From contig CABIZV010000007.1 in the NCBI GenBank assembly GCA_902363335.1, positions 186,001 through 250,000 on the forward strand: 64,000 nucleotides of DNA, written 5' to 3'. Shown here piece after piece: positions 42,005 through 50,423 of the stretch (position 1 is its first letter; each line of letters begins with the position of its first letter). The notes beneath the pieces were generated by a model that saw only the letters and a list, made by a program, of their open reading frames with translations, had not been told where the DNA came from and searched no databases. Position numbers and translations under genes: made by a program. The stretch is from Enterobacteriaceae bacterium (lineage in GTDB: Bacteria; Pseudomonadota; Gammaproteobacteria; Enterobacterales; Enterobacteriaceae).

Positions 42005-42393
42005 CAGGAATGCTGCTTCATGGATTTTTTAACTTTTGATAATGTATTAAGAAAAAGGAATTTAGAGATCTTTTGAGTTTTCTTAGTGGCTTTGAAAAAA
42101 AAAGAGGCTTTGTAAAGTTTGCATCTGAAAAAATGAGTATATTTGACGTAATTCTTTACCTTTTTTCTAGCTGAGCTTTTGCTATAAGGCTTGAAGATGG
42201 TTTTCTTAATATCGGGTATGGATACCTGTAACTAGCCGTACCTGTTTCTTTCACGTGAAAGAAATTTTTTTAAATATTTAAATTCATTACAAATAAAGTC
42301 TTATATAACAAAAAAATTTGCAAAATTTAAATTGATAAAATAAAGATAAGCCGTAGTGATTACTAAATGTAAAGTTTTTGGAGGGTTATTATA
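42005..42393. other. AT-rich gap upstream of the recombinase trio
   Basis: These 389 nt contain no credible ORF. They contain a perfect 20-bp palindrome at 42245-42264 followed by seven T residues, and several A/T tracts. The trio's promoter must lie here. Confidence 0.6.
42245..42264. repeat. Perfect 20-bp palindrome
   Basis: TTTCTTTCACGTGAAAGAAA is an exact palindrome around CACGTG and is followed by TTTTTTT. It could be an operator for a dimeric regulator, a recombination site of the trio, or a terminator-like hairpin. The position is 130 nt upstream of the first recombinase gene. Confidence 0.75.
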
Positions 42394-43599
42394 ATGCCAT
42401 ATCAAATAAAAAAATTTGTGATGAGCAATGGCGAACGAGGATGTTTGGTTCTCGATAAAGAAACGCAGTTGCCTGTTTATTATCAAAATCTCTATCTTAC
42501 AACCAATGTCAGGAATAGAAGTGCGACCGCATCAACGATGGAGATAGTTGCAACAAACTTACTAATACTAAGCAAATTCCTAAAAAGCAGGAAAATAAAT
42601 ATCATTGATAGGATTGAAATTAAGGAGTTCCTAAGTGTAGCAGAAGTGGATGACCTGATACGTTATGCAAGGCAGAGGTTTGATAAGCAAAAGATTACAA
42701 ATGTAAGATTAATAAAAGGGTATCAGATTGCAAGAAGAACTTTCGGTTATAGGATTTATGTTTTTTCGAACTATCTTAACTGGCTATGCGGGTTGATTCA
42801 TTCTATTAATGGAATTCATGCTAAGTATGAAGTCGAGAGTTTCATAGAAAGTATTAAAGCACATCTCCCGCGAAATAAATCTCTTAGCATGAATGACAGA
42901 AAAGATAAATCACTGAGCAAAGAAGAGATAAAAAAACTGTTTGAGTTATTAGAAATTGAAGGAAGCCAAAATCCTTTCCAGAAGGATGTTCAAGTGAGAA
43001 ACAGACTCATTTTTACCTTACTATTAAATTGTGGTTTAAGAGCAGGAGAGCTATTAAATCTAAAAGTTAATGATTTAAATCCTAGGGATTACACACTAAG
43101 TATATTCAGAAGACATGATTGCATTGAAGATCGAAGGCTGAATCAACCTTTAGTCAAAACTGGTGAAAGGGAAATTCCATTGTCGGACGAGTTAGCATTG
43201 GAGATTTTGGATTACATAAATAACTATAGAAATAAATACACCAAAAAGAAGAAGCATGACTTCCTGTTTGTTACACACAGTTCATGTAAAACAGTTGGAG
43301 AACCTTTATCTGTTTCAGCATATGAAAAGATAATTTCGACCATTAAAAAATCAAGCCCGGAATTAAAGAATTTATCAGGTCATAAATTGAGACATTCCTG
43401 GAACTATTTCTATTCAAGTGAAATTGATGATTCGAATTTAGATATCAGCCGAAAATCAGGGTTGAGGTGCTATCTCATGGGGTGGTCAAAAGACTCAAAG
43501 ATGTCAGAAAATTATAACTTCAAACACATATCAATAAAAGAAAAGGAAGTTATTGGAAGAGTTTATGACTCTTTGAGAAAAATAACTAAAGGGGAATGA
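42394..43599 (+). CDS. Tyrosine recombinase, first of trio
   Basis: This 401-residue phage-integrase-family protein keeps all catalytic residues: Arg216 (NCGLRAGELL), His330 and Arg333 (GHKLRHSW), Trp364 (MGWSKDSK) and nucleophile Tyr374 (SENYNF). There is no DUF4102 arm domain, so it is not P4-like. GGAGGG lies 14-19 nt upstream of ATG 42394. It is followed by the second recombinase after 1 nt. Lys and Asn-rich AT codon use differs from the chromosome. Confidence 0.9.
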   Translation: MPYQIKKFVMSNGERGCLVLDKETQLPVYYQNLYLTTNVRNRSATASTMEIVATNLLILSKFLKSRKINIIDRIEIKEFLSVAEVDDLIRYARQRFDKQKITNVRLIKGYQIARRTFGYRIYVFSNYLNWLCGLIHSINGIHAKYEVESFIESIKAHLPRNKSLSMNDRKDKSLSKEEIKKLFELLEIEGSQNPFQKDVQVRNRLIFTLLLNCGLRAGELLNLKVNDLNPRDYTLSIFRRHDCIEDRRLNQPLVKTGEREIPLSDELALEILDYINNYRNKYTKKKKHDFLFVTHSSCKTVGEPLSVSAYEKIISTIKKSSPELKNLSGHKLRHSWNYFYSSEIDDSNLDISRKSGLRCYLMGWSKDSKMSENYNFKHISIKEKEVIGRVYDSLRKITKGE

Positions 43600-43600
43600 A

Positions 43601-44914
43601 ATGAAAACAAGCACTTTAAAAAAAGAGAATGTAGTTTTTGCAATGATGAAAGGGTATAGCTTCAGGATTTCTGATATTAAATGGCAATTAGATATAAATA
43701 TTTGTGTTTACCCATATAAGGTTGCCGATAAAATGCCAGAGTCGATGCGTGTTGGTTACCTCAATACCTTGGCATATTTTTCGTCTGAATATAGTTCAGG
43801 TTACATAAAGAATATAAACCACATCTTTATCCAATGGCTAAGATTGATGGATCTTGAAATGATTAATTCCACAGCGGTTTATCAATTTAATGTTAGCTTA
43901 GGCCCTGAGAAAAACTACAAGCTAAATTCAATAAAGAATTTTCTTAGTAAATGGAAAAAACTCGGTTATGAAGGAGTTGATAACTCAGCTCTAAGAATGC
44001 TGGAAAAAATAAGCATTAAACCTAATTTAACGGGGGAGGCCGTTAAACGAAGAGATCCGAATAGTGGGCCATTAACGGAAGAAGAGATGAAAATCATACT
44101 TGAAAGTATCAGCAACTTGTTGAAAGAAGATAAAATCCCTCTGTTTATATATTGCTACATTATTCTATTAGCAACAACGGGAAGGAGGCCATTACAGTTA
44201 ACTTCGTTAAAAGCGAAAGATCTCATCAGAACGGGAGAAAATTGCTTTCTAAAAATACCGAAAGTAAAACAAAGGAAGAACTTTAGAAGTGAGTTCAGCT
44301 TGGTAAGTATCGATGACTCCCTTTATGAGAAACTAACAACCTTGGTTAATATGAATCAAAAACATATTGAAGATAGCATTAGTCAGAGTATGGACCATAT
44401 AAAAAATGAATTACCCATATTCATGAACACTAAAAAATCTTTATTGATTCGTTCTGATGAAAGTTTAGATACCATCATGACAACTGATTTTTTACATATG
44501 AATACTTATTTTATCTCAAACAAACTAAGTAATTTGACTACTAAATTCAACATTAGGTTATCAAGTAATAACGATCATATACGACTTAATGCAAGACGAT
44601 TCAGGTATACCCTGGGAACTCGTTTAGCAAAGGAAGGAGCATCAGTTGCAGTAATCGCTAAAGCATTAGACCATAAATCTATAAACTCATCAGGTATATA
44701 CGTAAAAAATTGTCCAGACAATGTTCATGATATAGACAAGATGCTTAATCCTTTTTTTGAACCGCTATCAAAGATATTTCTTGGAGAAGAACAGTCAAAA
44801 AACAAGAAGCTCTTTACTGAATATGTTTTAAATTCGTTCGGATTTTTTAATGGTAAAAACGACCAAATTGAATGTTTCACTTGTAAAAACTTTAGAGCCT
44901 GGAGTACAAAATGA
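43601..44914 (+). CDS. Tyrosine recombinase, second of trio
   Basis: This 437-residue protein has a divergent catalytic set. Arg196 (TTGRRPLQL), Arg335 in ARRFRYTLGT (where the usual His of HxxRH is replaced by Arg), His358 (LDHKSINSSG) and nucleophile Tyr367 (GIYVKN). The C-terminus has a CFTC pair (IECFTCKNFRAW). This box II variation is a known style of TnpB/RIT-type recombinases. Its stop codon overlaps the next start (ATGA). Confidence 0.88.
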   Translation: MKTSTLKKENVVFAMMKGYSFRISDIKWQLDINICVYPYKVADKMPESMRVGYLNTLAYFSSEYSSGYIKNINHIFIQWLRLMDLEMINSTAVYQFNVSLGPEKNYKLNSIKNFLSKWKKLGYEGVDNSALRMLEKISIKPNLTGEAVKRRDPNSGPLTEEEMKIILESISNLLKEDKIPLFIYCYIILLATTGRRPLQLTSLKAKDLIRTGENCFLKIPKVKQRKNFRSEFSLVSIDDSLYEKLTTLVNMNQKHIEDSISQSMDHIKNELPIFMNTKKSLLIRSDESLDTIMTTDFLHMNTYFISNKLSNLTTKFNIRLSSNNDHIRLNARRFRYTLGTRLAKEGASVAVIAKALDHKSINSSGIYVKNCPDNVHDIDKMLNPFFEPLSKIFLGEEQSKNKKLFTEYVLNSFGFFNGKNDQIECFTCKNFRAWSTK

Positions 44915-46542
44915 CCAATATCATCTTATTCGAGCCAGCCAATGCTAATAATCCGAGTTCAAATGTTGATGAATTTATTGAATTTTGTAAGAGTAATATT
45001 TTCAACTCGAAGTTAGCGATTTCATGGGAAAACAATGTATGGAAGAGATATTATAGATTCAATAAATTTGATATGAACAATAATCGAAATAGCAAAGATA
45101 GATTAGATGGTGGTTTCATTGATTTCGCTAAAGCTTATATGTTTCATATTCACTCATTTAACAAGTCAAAGTCAAACCAAAATACTTTGTCAATGTTGAA
45201 AATCATTGAGTTTGTTTTATTGAAATCATACGGAGAAGCTAATATTATCAAGTGTAATAATATCATATTTGATGAATGTGCAAGGTTAGCATCAGCCAAA
45301 TATTCAAAAAAACAAGCAGTTGGAATTGGTAAAGAACTTGAGAAACTATGTTCATTCTTAACTGGAAACAGAATGACGACCTCATCATACTTTTTCTGGG
45401 TGAATCCGTTAAGGCATAAAATAACTCAGAGCTGGAAAGGTTATGAATCTTCACTCGAAGGACACTCAAAACTACCAGACATAAAATCCGTAATAGCTAT
45501 TGCTGAGATTTTCTCAAAAGATGAAAGCCAGTTGTCTACAAGGGACATCTTCACTACTTCTGTTCTTGCACTACTCATGTGTGCTCCAGGAAGAATTTCA
45601 GAAATTTTAAGTCTTCCAGCGGATTGTGAGATTACTGAAAAAGATGACAAAGGCATTGAACGATATGGTTTAAGATTTTTTTCAGCAAAGGGTTATGCTG
45701 GGGATATCAAATGGATTCCTACAGTAATGGTCCCTATAGCTCAAAAGGCGATAGCTCGATTAAAAAAACTGTCCAACCATGCAAGGTTTGCCTCAAGAAC
45801 AATGGAAGGCCAAGGCACTGAGTCATCCAGGTATGCACTCATTACCACAAAGCCTCAGAATTTTCCTTGGTATGATGAAGAAAAAAGAATTAAATATTCA
45901 AATGCTTTATGTCTTTTATTTGACAGGCAACTGTGTCAGAAGACAAGAAAAGATTTTACATCTTTTTTCAGACCCACGGCTGAGTTTTTTAGAATGGATA
46001 TTAATGCTGTTGCAAGTATTAAAGGCACAACAAACCTGTTCAAAAGACACGGCTATATCAATGAGGATGGTATTCCCTATTCTATTAGAACTCATCAATT
46101 AAGGCATCTATTGAATACTTTTTCTCAAATTAATGGCATGGATGAATTTAGTATTGCTCGATGGTCTGGAAGAAAGTTGGTCTCACAAAATGTTTCCTAT
46201 GATCACCGATCACACTTACAAATGACTAAGCTCATAAGAGAAAAAACGACAATCGAGGCAAGTGATAGCCATAGGAAAAAAGAAATAGCTATCATGGACA
46301 TAACTGATTTCGATTCATTGAATGATGGAGCTGTGCTCGTTACTAAGCATGGTTACTGCAAGCACTCATATGCTTTTGACGTATGCGGTTATTATCCAAT
46401 ACAAGACTCTGGAGAGGATGATGATCGACTATTGGTAATTCATAATAAAATTATTGAAAAAACGTATCATGATAAAAATGATGGGAATGTTAATGCTGAA
46501 AAATGGTATGAGTTTCAAAATAAAATTATAAAAGGAGAATAA
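44911..46542 (+). CDS. Tyrosine recombinase, third of trio
   Basis: This 543-residue protein is the longest of the three. Catalytic residues are Arg228 (CAPGRISEIL), His395 and Arg398 (THQLRHLLN), Trp418 (ARWSGRK) and nucleophile Tyr430 (NVSYDH). A C-terminal extension of about 110 residues includes HGYCKHSYAFDVCGYYP, a possible metal site as in Tn554 TnpB. ATG 44911 overlaps the upstream stop and the next gene begins directly after the stop codon, so all four proteins are made together. Confidence 0.88.
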   Translation: MTNIILFEPANANNPSSNVDEFIEFCKSNIFNSKLAISWENNVWKRYYRFNKFDMNNNRNSKDRLDGGFIDFAKAYMFHIHSFNKSKSNQNTLSMLKIIEFVLLKSYGEANIIKCNNIIFDECARLASAKYSKKQAVGIGKELEKLCSFLTGNRMTTSSYFFWVNPLRHKITQSWKGYESSLEGHSKLPDIKSVIAIAEIFSKDESQLSTRDIFTTSVLALLMCAPGRISEILSLPADCEITEKDDKGIERYGLRFFSAKGYAGDIKWIPTVMVPIAQKAIARLKKLSNHARFASRTMEGQGTESSRYALITTKPQNFPWYDEEKRIKYSNALCLLFDRQLCQKTRKDFTSFFRPTAEFFRMDINAVASIKGTTNLFKRHGYINEDGIPYSIRTHQLRHLLNTFSQINGMDEFSIARWSGRKLVSQNVSYDHRSHLQMTKLIREKTTIEASDSHRKKEIAIMDITDFDSLNDGAVLVTKHGYCKHSYAFDVCGYYPIQDSGEDDDRLLVIHNKIIEKTYHDKNDGNVNAEKWYEFQNKIIKGE

Positions 46543-46947
46543 ATGGCTAAACATATTACTGGTTATGATGAAAAACGTATAACAAATATTATAAATAACT
46601 GGAATAAAGATGAGAAGCTAACCTGGGATGCTTTATGCGACAAGTTAGTAAAGATTATTGGTAAGAGACCTTCAAGACAATCTCTAAGTAGCCATGTCAA
46701 GGTTTCGGATTGTTTTAATTCTAAAAAGAAGACTCTCAAGCTTGGTATTAAAGAAACATGTTCTATTAAGCCTGCTAATTTAGAAATCGCTTGTCAGAGA
46801 ATAAAAAGGCTCGAAACTGAAAACGAAGCTTTGATAGCATTAAATAACAGATATTTAGAGCAGTTCAAGATATGGCTTTATAATTCTCATTTGAAGCAAA
46901 TAACAGTTGAAGAGCTTAATAGACCCTTACCTGTAAAAGATATTTAA
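46543..46947 (+). CDS. Small helical accessory protein of the recombinase trio
   Basis: This 134-residue basic protein starts at the ATG directly abutting the third recombinase's TAA. The N-terminal part (YDEKRITNIINNWNKDEKLTWDALCDKLVKIIGKRPSRQSLSSHVKV) looks like a helix-turn-helix, and the C-terminal part (LEIACQRIKRLETENEALIALNNRYLEQFK) is a short coiled coil. TnpC of Tn554 is a similar-sized partner of two tyrosine recombinases; equivalence is inferred from position and size only. Confidence 0.75.
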   Translation: MAKHITGYDEKRITNIINNWNKDEKLTWDALCDKLVKIIGKRPSRQSLSSHVKVSDCFNSKKKTLKLGIKETCSIKPANLEIACQRIKRLETENEALIALNNRYLEQFKIWLYNSHLKQITVEELNRPLPVKDI

Positions 46948-47043
46948 ATAAAATTTGATAGGTTTTAACTATTGACATGATTAATAATTATGATATTTCT
47001 TTAATTGTCAGGAAGACAAAAATAAATTGCAAGGATGCATATT

Positions 47044-47457
47044 ATGAAAAAAATAAATATTAATCTCATGGAAAGGTATCTTCTTCTGCTTGATCGATTC
47101 GTTGATAAACTTACGGAATCGGGCTTTGAAGAACAGGAGATTATAGAGCAATCATACCTGTTTTGTGCCGGGTTTTACATTAAATATCAGTCCGAAATTG
47201 AAAGGCTAACGTTCTCAAACAGGGAGGTTGTTTTAACCTTTCTGCTACTTTCATATTATAGTCATATAAATAAACTGGATGATGATTTGATCAACAAAGA
47301 GCGTATGAAGCATGTATGTTCTTCATTGATTAACTTTATAGTCAGTAATGGTAGCCGAACAGAGAAAGTCTATATCAACGAGAGGAAAAAATATGAGGCT
47401 TCTACCCTAAAAAGAGGGTTATCCATCAAAGAGAAGAAAAGAAAATATGGGTTGTGA
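47044..47457 (+). CDS. Uncharacterised small island protein
   Basis: This 137-residue mostly helical protein begins MKKININLMERYLLLLDRFVDKL. It has hydrophobic helices (VVLTFLLLSYYSHINKL) and a basic tail (KRGLSIKEKKRKYGL). AAGG lies 10 nt before ATG 47044; another in-frame ATG at 47035 has no spacing for a ribosome site. A terminator at 47468-47500 closes it. I do not recognise the family. Confidence 0.65.
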   Translation: MKKININLMERYLLLLDRFVDKLTESGFEEQEIIEQSYLFCAGFYIKYQSEIERLTFSNREVVLTFLLLSYYSHINKLDDDLINKERMKHVCSSLINFIVSNGSRTEKVYINERKKYEASTLKRGLSIKEKKRKYGL

Positions 47458-47467
47458 TTGTTTTAAA

Positions 47468-47500
47468 AGCCCGTAGTAGGAATCTACGGGCTAATTTTTT
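47468..47500 (+). terminator. Intrinsic terminator
   Basis: AGCCCGTAG-TAGGAAT-CTACGGGCT forms a 9-bp stem followed by AATTTTTT, 11 nt past the 47044-47457 gene's stop codon. Confidence 0.88.
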
Positions 47501-47514
47501 GTTGCTGATAATTT

Positions 47515-48183
47515 TTATCTTTTTACTAAATCGATAAGACTTCTGAGTTCATGATCAAATCTCTCGCTTCTTCTTTTAATCCATTTGATACAAGCGAAGC
47601 TTCCGATCCTTGATAGGAAATATGTGAGCCACATATACTTGTTCTCATCCCACACATATCCATCTTTAAAGCCCCAAGGCAATGTGAGAAATGAAATAAG
47701 TGCTACAGCACAAAGTAAAATAAAAACAATGAAGAACAGTTCCGAAACAGGCATTGCTCTGTAATATGATGCTGTGGAAGCATTATGGAACAGCATTGTC
47801 AGAAAAGCGGGGATGACAACCGTTTTCCTTTTTAAGTTTACTTCATGTTCACCCGTGTTCTTATTAACGATAAGTGCATCTTTATACACATCATACGAAC
47901 CATCCTCACTATACTGGCGAAGCTCGTATTTATAGATAGTGTGTGAACTTCTGAACGAGATACCATAGTCGGAAATCTGCTTCTCATCCCCAGCGTTGGT
48001 TTTTACCCAGATCTGACCATTGCCTGGATCGGAGTTGATGACAGTGGCAGAGAAAGTCTCAACAAATGTGAACGTTTCACCAAACAGCACAAATTTGAGT
48101 GTTGTGATTCCCGTTTGCCGAGGATCATCAGAAAGACCAGCTTCAGCTTCTTCCTTCCTGATTTTTGTAGCGGAGATGCTCAT
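47515..48183 (-). CDS. Uncharacterised membrane protein
   Basis: This 222-residue protein has a soluble N-terminal beta-rich domain (TGITTLKFVLFGETFTFVETFSATVIN). It has one clear membrane helix (ELFFIVFILLCAVALISFLTLPW, about 147-168), a second weak one near 183-200, and a basic C-terminus (WIKRRSERFDHELRSLIDLVKR). It resembles no family I know. It points toward the 47044-47457 gene, with the terminator between them. Confidence 0.65.
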   Translation of the reverse strand: MSISATKIRKEEAEAGLSDDPRQTGITTLKFVLFGETFTFVETFSATVINSDPGNGQIWVKTNAGDEKQISDYGISFRSSHTIYKYELRQYSEDGSYDVYKDALIVNKNTGEHEVNLKRKTVVIPAFLTMLFHNASTASYYRAMPVSELFFIVFILLCAVALISFLTLPWGFKDGYVWDENKYMWLTYFLSRIGSFACIKWIKRRSERFDHELRSLIDLVKR

Positions 48184-48493
48184 ACAAGTTCCTTAGTATT
48201 CAAGATGAAGTCATATTCGGTGATGTATGAAACCGCCCAGGCTAAAAGTTGAGATGGTAATTGCCATTTCAAACCCCGCGTTCGAGCTAATAAATAATAA
48301 AATAAACTAGTTAAATCATATCGTTATATGATTGCATGTAAATTGACATTTTGACTTAGTTCGTAAGAAACGCAAATCATTTGTACCGATCGATTACGGA
48401 ATAACGATAGTTGCTGACTATCAACACTAGATTATCGATCGGTATAAACGATCAATTTGTTGGGCTGTATTTAACAAAAAAGGTTTGTCATCC
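48184..48493. other. Intergenic region with nested inverted repeat
   Basis: These 310 nt between mobA (3' end) and the 222-residue gene (5' side) contain no ORF of note. The salient element is the concentric inverted repeat at 48384-48444. Confidence 0.6.
48384..48444. repeat. Concentric nested inverted repeat
   Basis: Outer arms TACCGATCGAT (48384-48394) and ATCGATCGGTA (48434-48444) and inner arms GATAGT (48406-48411) and ACTATC (48417-48422) share exactly the same centre (48414). Candidate roles are an operator, an origin of transfer or replication, or a recombinase site. Confidence 0.8.
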
Positions 48494-49720
48494 TTACATC
48501 GATAGCGAAGCTCTTCTGGATTGAGGTGCTGATTCGAAGAGGTTTTTTTGGGGGAGAGGCATAATCTCTAACACTCTCACGCTAGTGATGGTTTTGTGTT
48601 TTCGAGGACGTTTGAGGGTTGGGATTTTGAGGTTTTTCAACATACGATAAATTACATCTAGATAAGGGATGGATTCCAACCACCTGAACGCTGAAATTGC
48701 ATAGCTTCGGTCGGGGGCTTCTTTAGCACCTGCACCTGCTTCTAAGTGAAGCAGTTTGACTGATGCGTTAGTGAATTCATCCTGACCAGCATGGTTAACA
48801 TGGATAAGCGCTTCTATGGGGCTGTTAATCTCTCTTGTTGTGGTTTCAGGAGCATCTGTAGTCATGAACGTACAAGGCGCTTCACTGACAGATGCTTTCA
48901 GTTCAAACAGGAAAGCATTATCACGTTCCGGTTGGTAGTCGATTCTGCTTTGCAAGGCAGACCAGGAATACCCTTTTCCCAATTGAGATGCTTTGAAAGC
49001 AATCCCGTTGTATTCGAATGAGAAGCCGTTCATGCATCCAGTAGAGGCAATGTTAGGGATTGGCCTGATATTTTGTGCCACAAGCTGTTGCACGAAGTCG
49101 GTAATCGATTGCCTGGTATCAAGCAGTTCGTTAAGGGCGTTTTGGATGATTCCTTTTGGGCATAGCTCACCAGTTCTCTTTTCTATCATCATCTCATTAC
49201 GGGATTTTTTGAGCTTCGGTTTAGGTGAGGGCGCTGCTGGAGATGCTTTCGGTCCTTTGGTTCTTGTCAGATTGTAATCTCTTTCAAGTTGCTGAATTAT
49301 TCTCGTGCTTGCCAAGTTCTCATTCCTGCCGAGGTAGAGCTTTCCGGCATCAAGAGACACTCTGCTGGCGATGATATGGATGTGCTGGCCATCTTTGTCG
49401 TCATGTAGGACGTAGCATCTGAGATGCGTTTCAGAGAAGCCCATGCGAGACATGTAATCATCTGCTATTTCAGACCACTGAGCATCAGTCAATGCCTCGT
49501 TTTTAGGCAAACGAAGCGAATTGTGCCATACCGCTTTAACGACTTCTGGACGAAGCGCTTTAGTCGCATTGAATTCTGCAATCAACTCTCCGACATCGCT
49601 TCCATCCATGTTCCCGCCAATCACTATCGGATCTTTTTTATGATGAGAAGCTGGTTTCAATGCGTAAAGCACGACCCCTGCGAAGCTCTTACCCCTGCGG
49701 ATTTTTTGCATTCCCTTCAT
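48494..49720 (-). CDS. mobA: Relaxase MobA (MOBP-type)
   Basis: This 408-residue protein has a relaxase domain in its first 170 residues: motif I with the candidate nucleophile Tyr19 (GVVLYALKP) and motif III HDDKDGQHIHI with His106, His113 and His115. The remaining half has no known domain and may contact the type IV coupling protein. It overlaps mobC by 32 nt. It would nick the island's origin of transfer for mobilization by a helper conjugative element. Confidence 0.92.
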   Translation of the reverse strand: MKGMQKIRRGKSFAGVVLYALKPASHHKKDPIVIGGNMDGSDVGELIAEFNATKALRPEVVKAVWHNSLRLPKNEALTDAQWSEIADDYMSRMGFSETHLRCYVLHDDKDGQHIHIIASRVSLDAGKLYLGRNENLASTRIIQQLERDYNLTRTKGPKASPAAPSPKPKLKKSRNEMMIEKRTGELCPKGIIQNALNELLDTRQSITDFVQQLVAQNIRPIPNIASTGCMNGFSFEYNGIAFKASQLGKGYSWSALQSRIDYQPERDNAFLFELKASVSEAPCTFMTTDAPETTTREINSPIEALIHVNHAGQDEFTNASVKLLHLEAGAGAKEAPDRSYAISAFRWLESIPYLDVIYRMLKNLKIPTLKRPRKHKTITSVRVLEIMPLPQKNLFESAPQSRRASLSM

Positions 49721-50126
49721 GGGAAGCTCTCCACAGGTCAGCGGTAATTAAATGCAAGCGAAGCTCTGAGACCTGACGCTTTACGGCGAAGAGTTCAGTT
49801 TGCGTCAGAGAGCTTTCATAGCTCTTGCTATCAAGATGAGCCACAAGCTTGTTTAGCTTCTGCGAAATCTCACCAAGGGTTTTCCAAGCTTCAAAATTGA
49901 TGGCTGGAACGACAGCAGGAAGTTTATTAAGTAAAGATAAGCGAAGCCACTCGCCTTTACGATGACGGCCTCGTTTCTCATTGAGAAGCGTTAGCTCTTC
50001 ATCATTTAATCTGACACTGATGCAATGAGAACGAAGCTGGTTGTGTGAGAGCTTCGCTTCGTTAACGCTTCCATTACGGGAATGCTTACTTACAACGATC
50101 TTATTAAAAGTATTACTTTCGACCAT
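49689..50126 (-). CDS. mobC: Mobilization accessory protein MobC
   Basis: This 145-residue MobC-like relaxosome protein contains ISVRLNDEELTLLNEKRGRHRKGEWLRLSLLNKLP, the usual ribbon-helix-helix-like DNA-binding part. A helical segment, LGEISQKLNKLVAHLDS, matches the bacterial mobilization protein family. It precedes mobA with a coupled overlap and follows the candidate oriT. AGGAGTTCATATG is the start region. Confidence 0.9.
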   Translation of the reverse strand: MVESNTFNKIVVSKHSRNGSVNEAKLSHNQLRSHCISVRLNDEELTLLNEKRGRHRKGEWLRLSLLNKLPAVVPAINFEAWKTLGEISQKLNKLVAHLDSKSYESSLTQTELFAVKRQVSELRLHLITADLWRASHEGNAKNPQG

Positions 50127-50423
50127 ATGAACTCCTTTTCATATAATTAAATAAAAGCATATTCCTTATGCTTAATTTATTTATATGATAGATGTGAATA
50201 ATGTCAATGCAGTGTCTTGATTTTGCTTTTAATTTTTTCAACCGAAGGGCGAAAAAACAAGGGGAACTCGAAGAAGCAGCGTAGCGCTTCGATGAGTTAG
50301 CCCTTGCTTTTTCATTTCGGAATATTGAGTGGAACTTTTAGTAGTGATATGAGAAACTATAGTAGTTGTCATTAATGACACAAATTAAAATTACTTATTT
50401 TTCATAGTGATGGGTGGTTAGTG
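50127..50423. other. mobC-methylase divergent region
   Basis: About 300 nt separates mobC from the divergent methylase gene. It contains the candidate oriT at 50258-50306, AT-rich promoter-like sequence on both sides, and a duplicated GTGATGGGTGG next to the methylase start. Confidence 0.6.
50258..50306. other. Candidate origin of transfer
   Basis: An imperfect inverted repeat pairs CAAGGGGAACTC (50258-50269) with GAGTTAGCCCTTG (50294-50306), and an inner GAAGC...GCTTC stem lies between them. The location just upstream of mobC is the usual oriT place in MOBP elements. The nick site cannot be identified from sequence. Confidence 0.5.

Noticed and set aside
48494..50126. Full conjugative element (ICE)
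   Set aside because: Only relaxase and MobC are present. No coupling protein, VirB or Tra pore genes are found, so it is mobilizable rather than self-transmissible.
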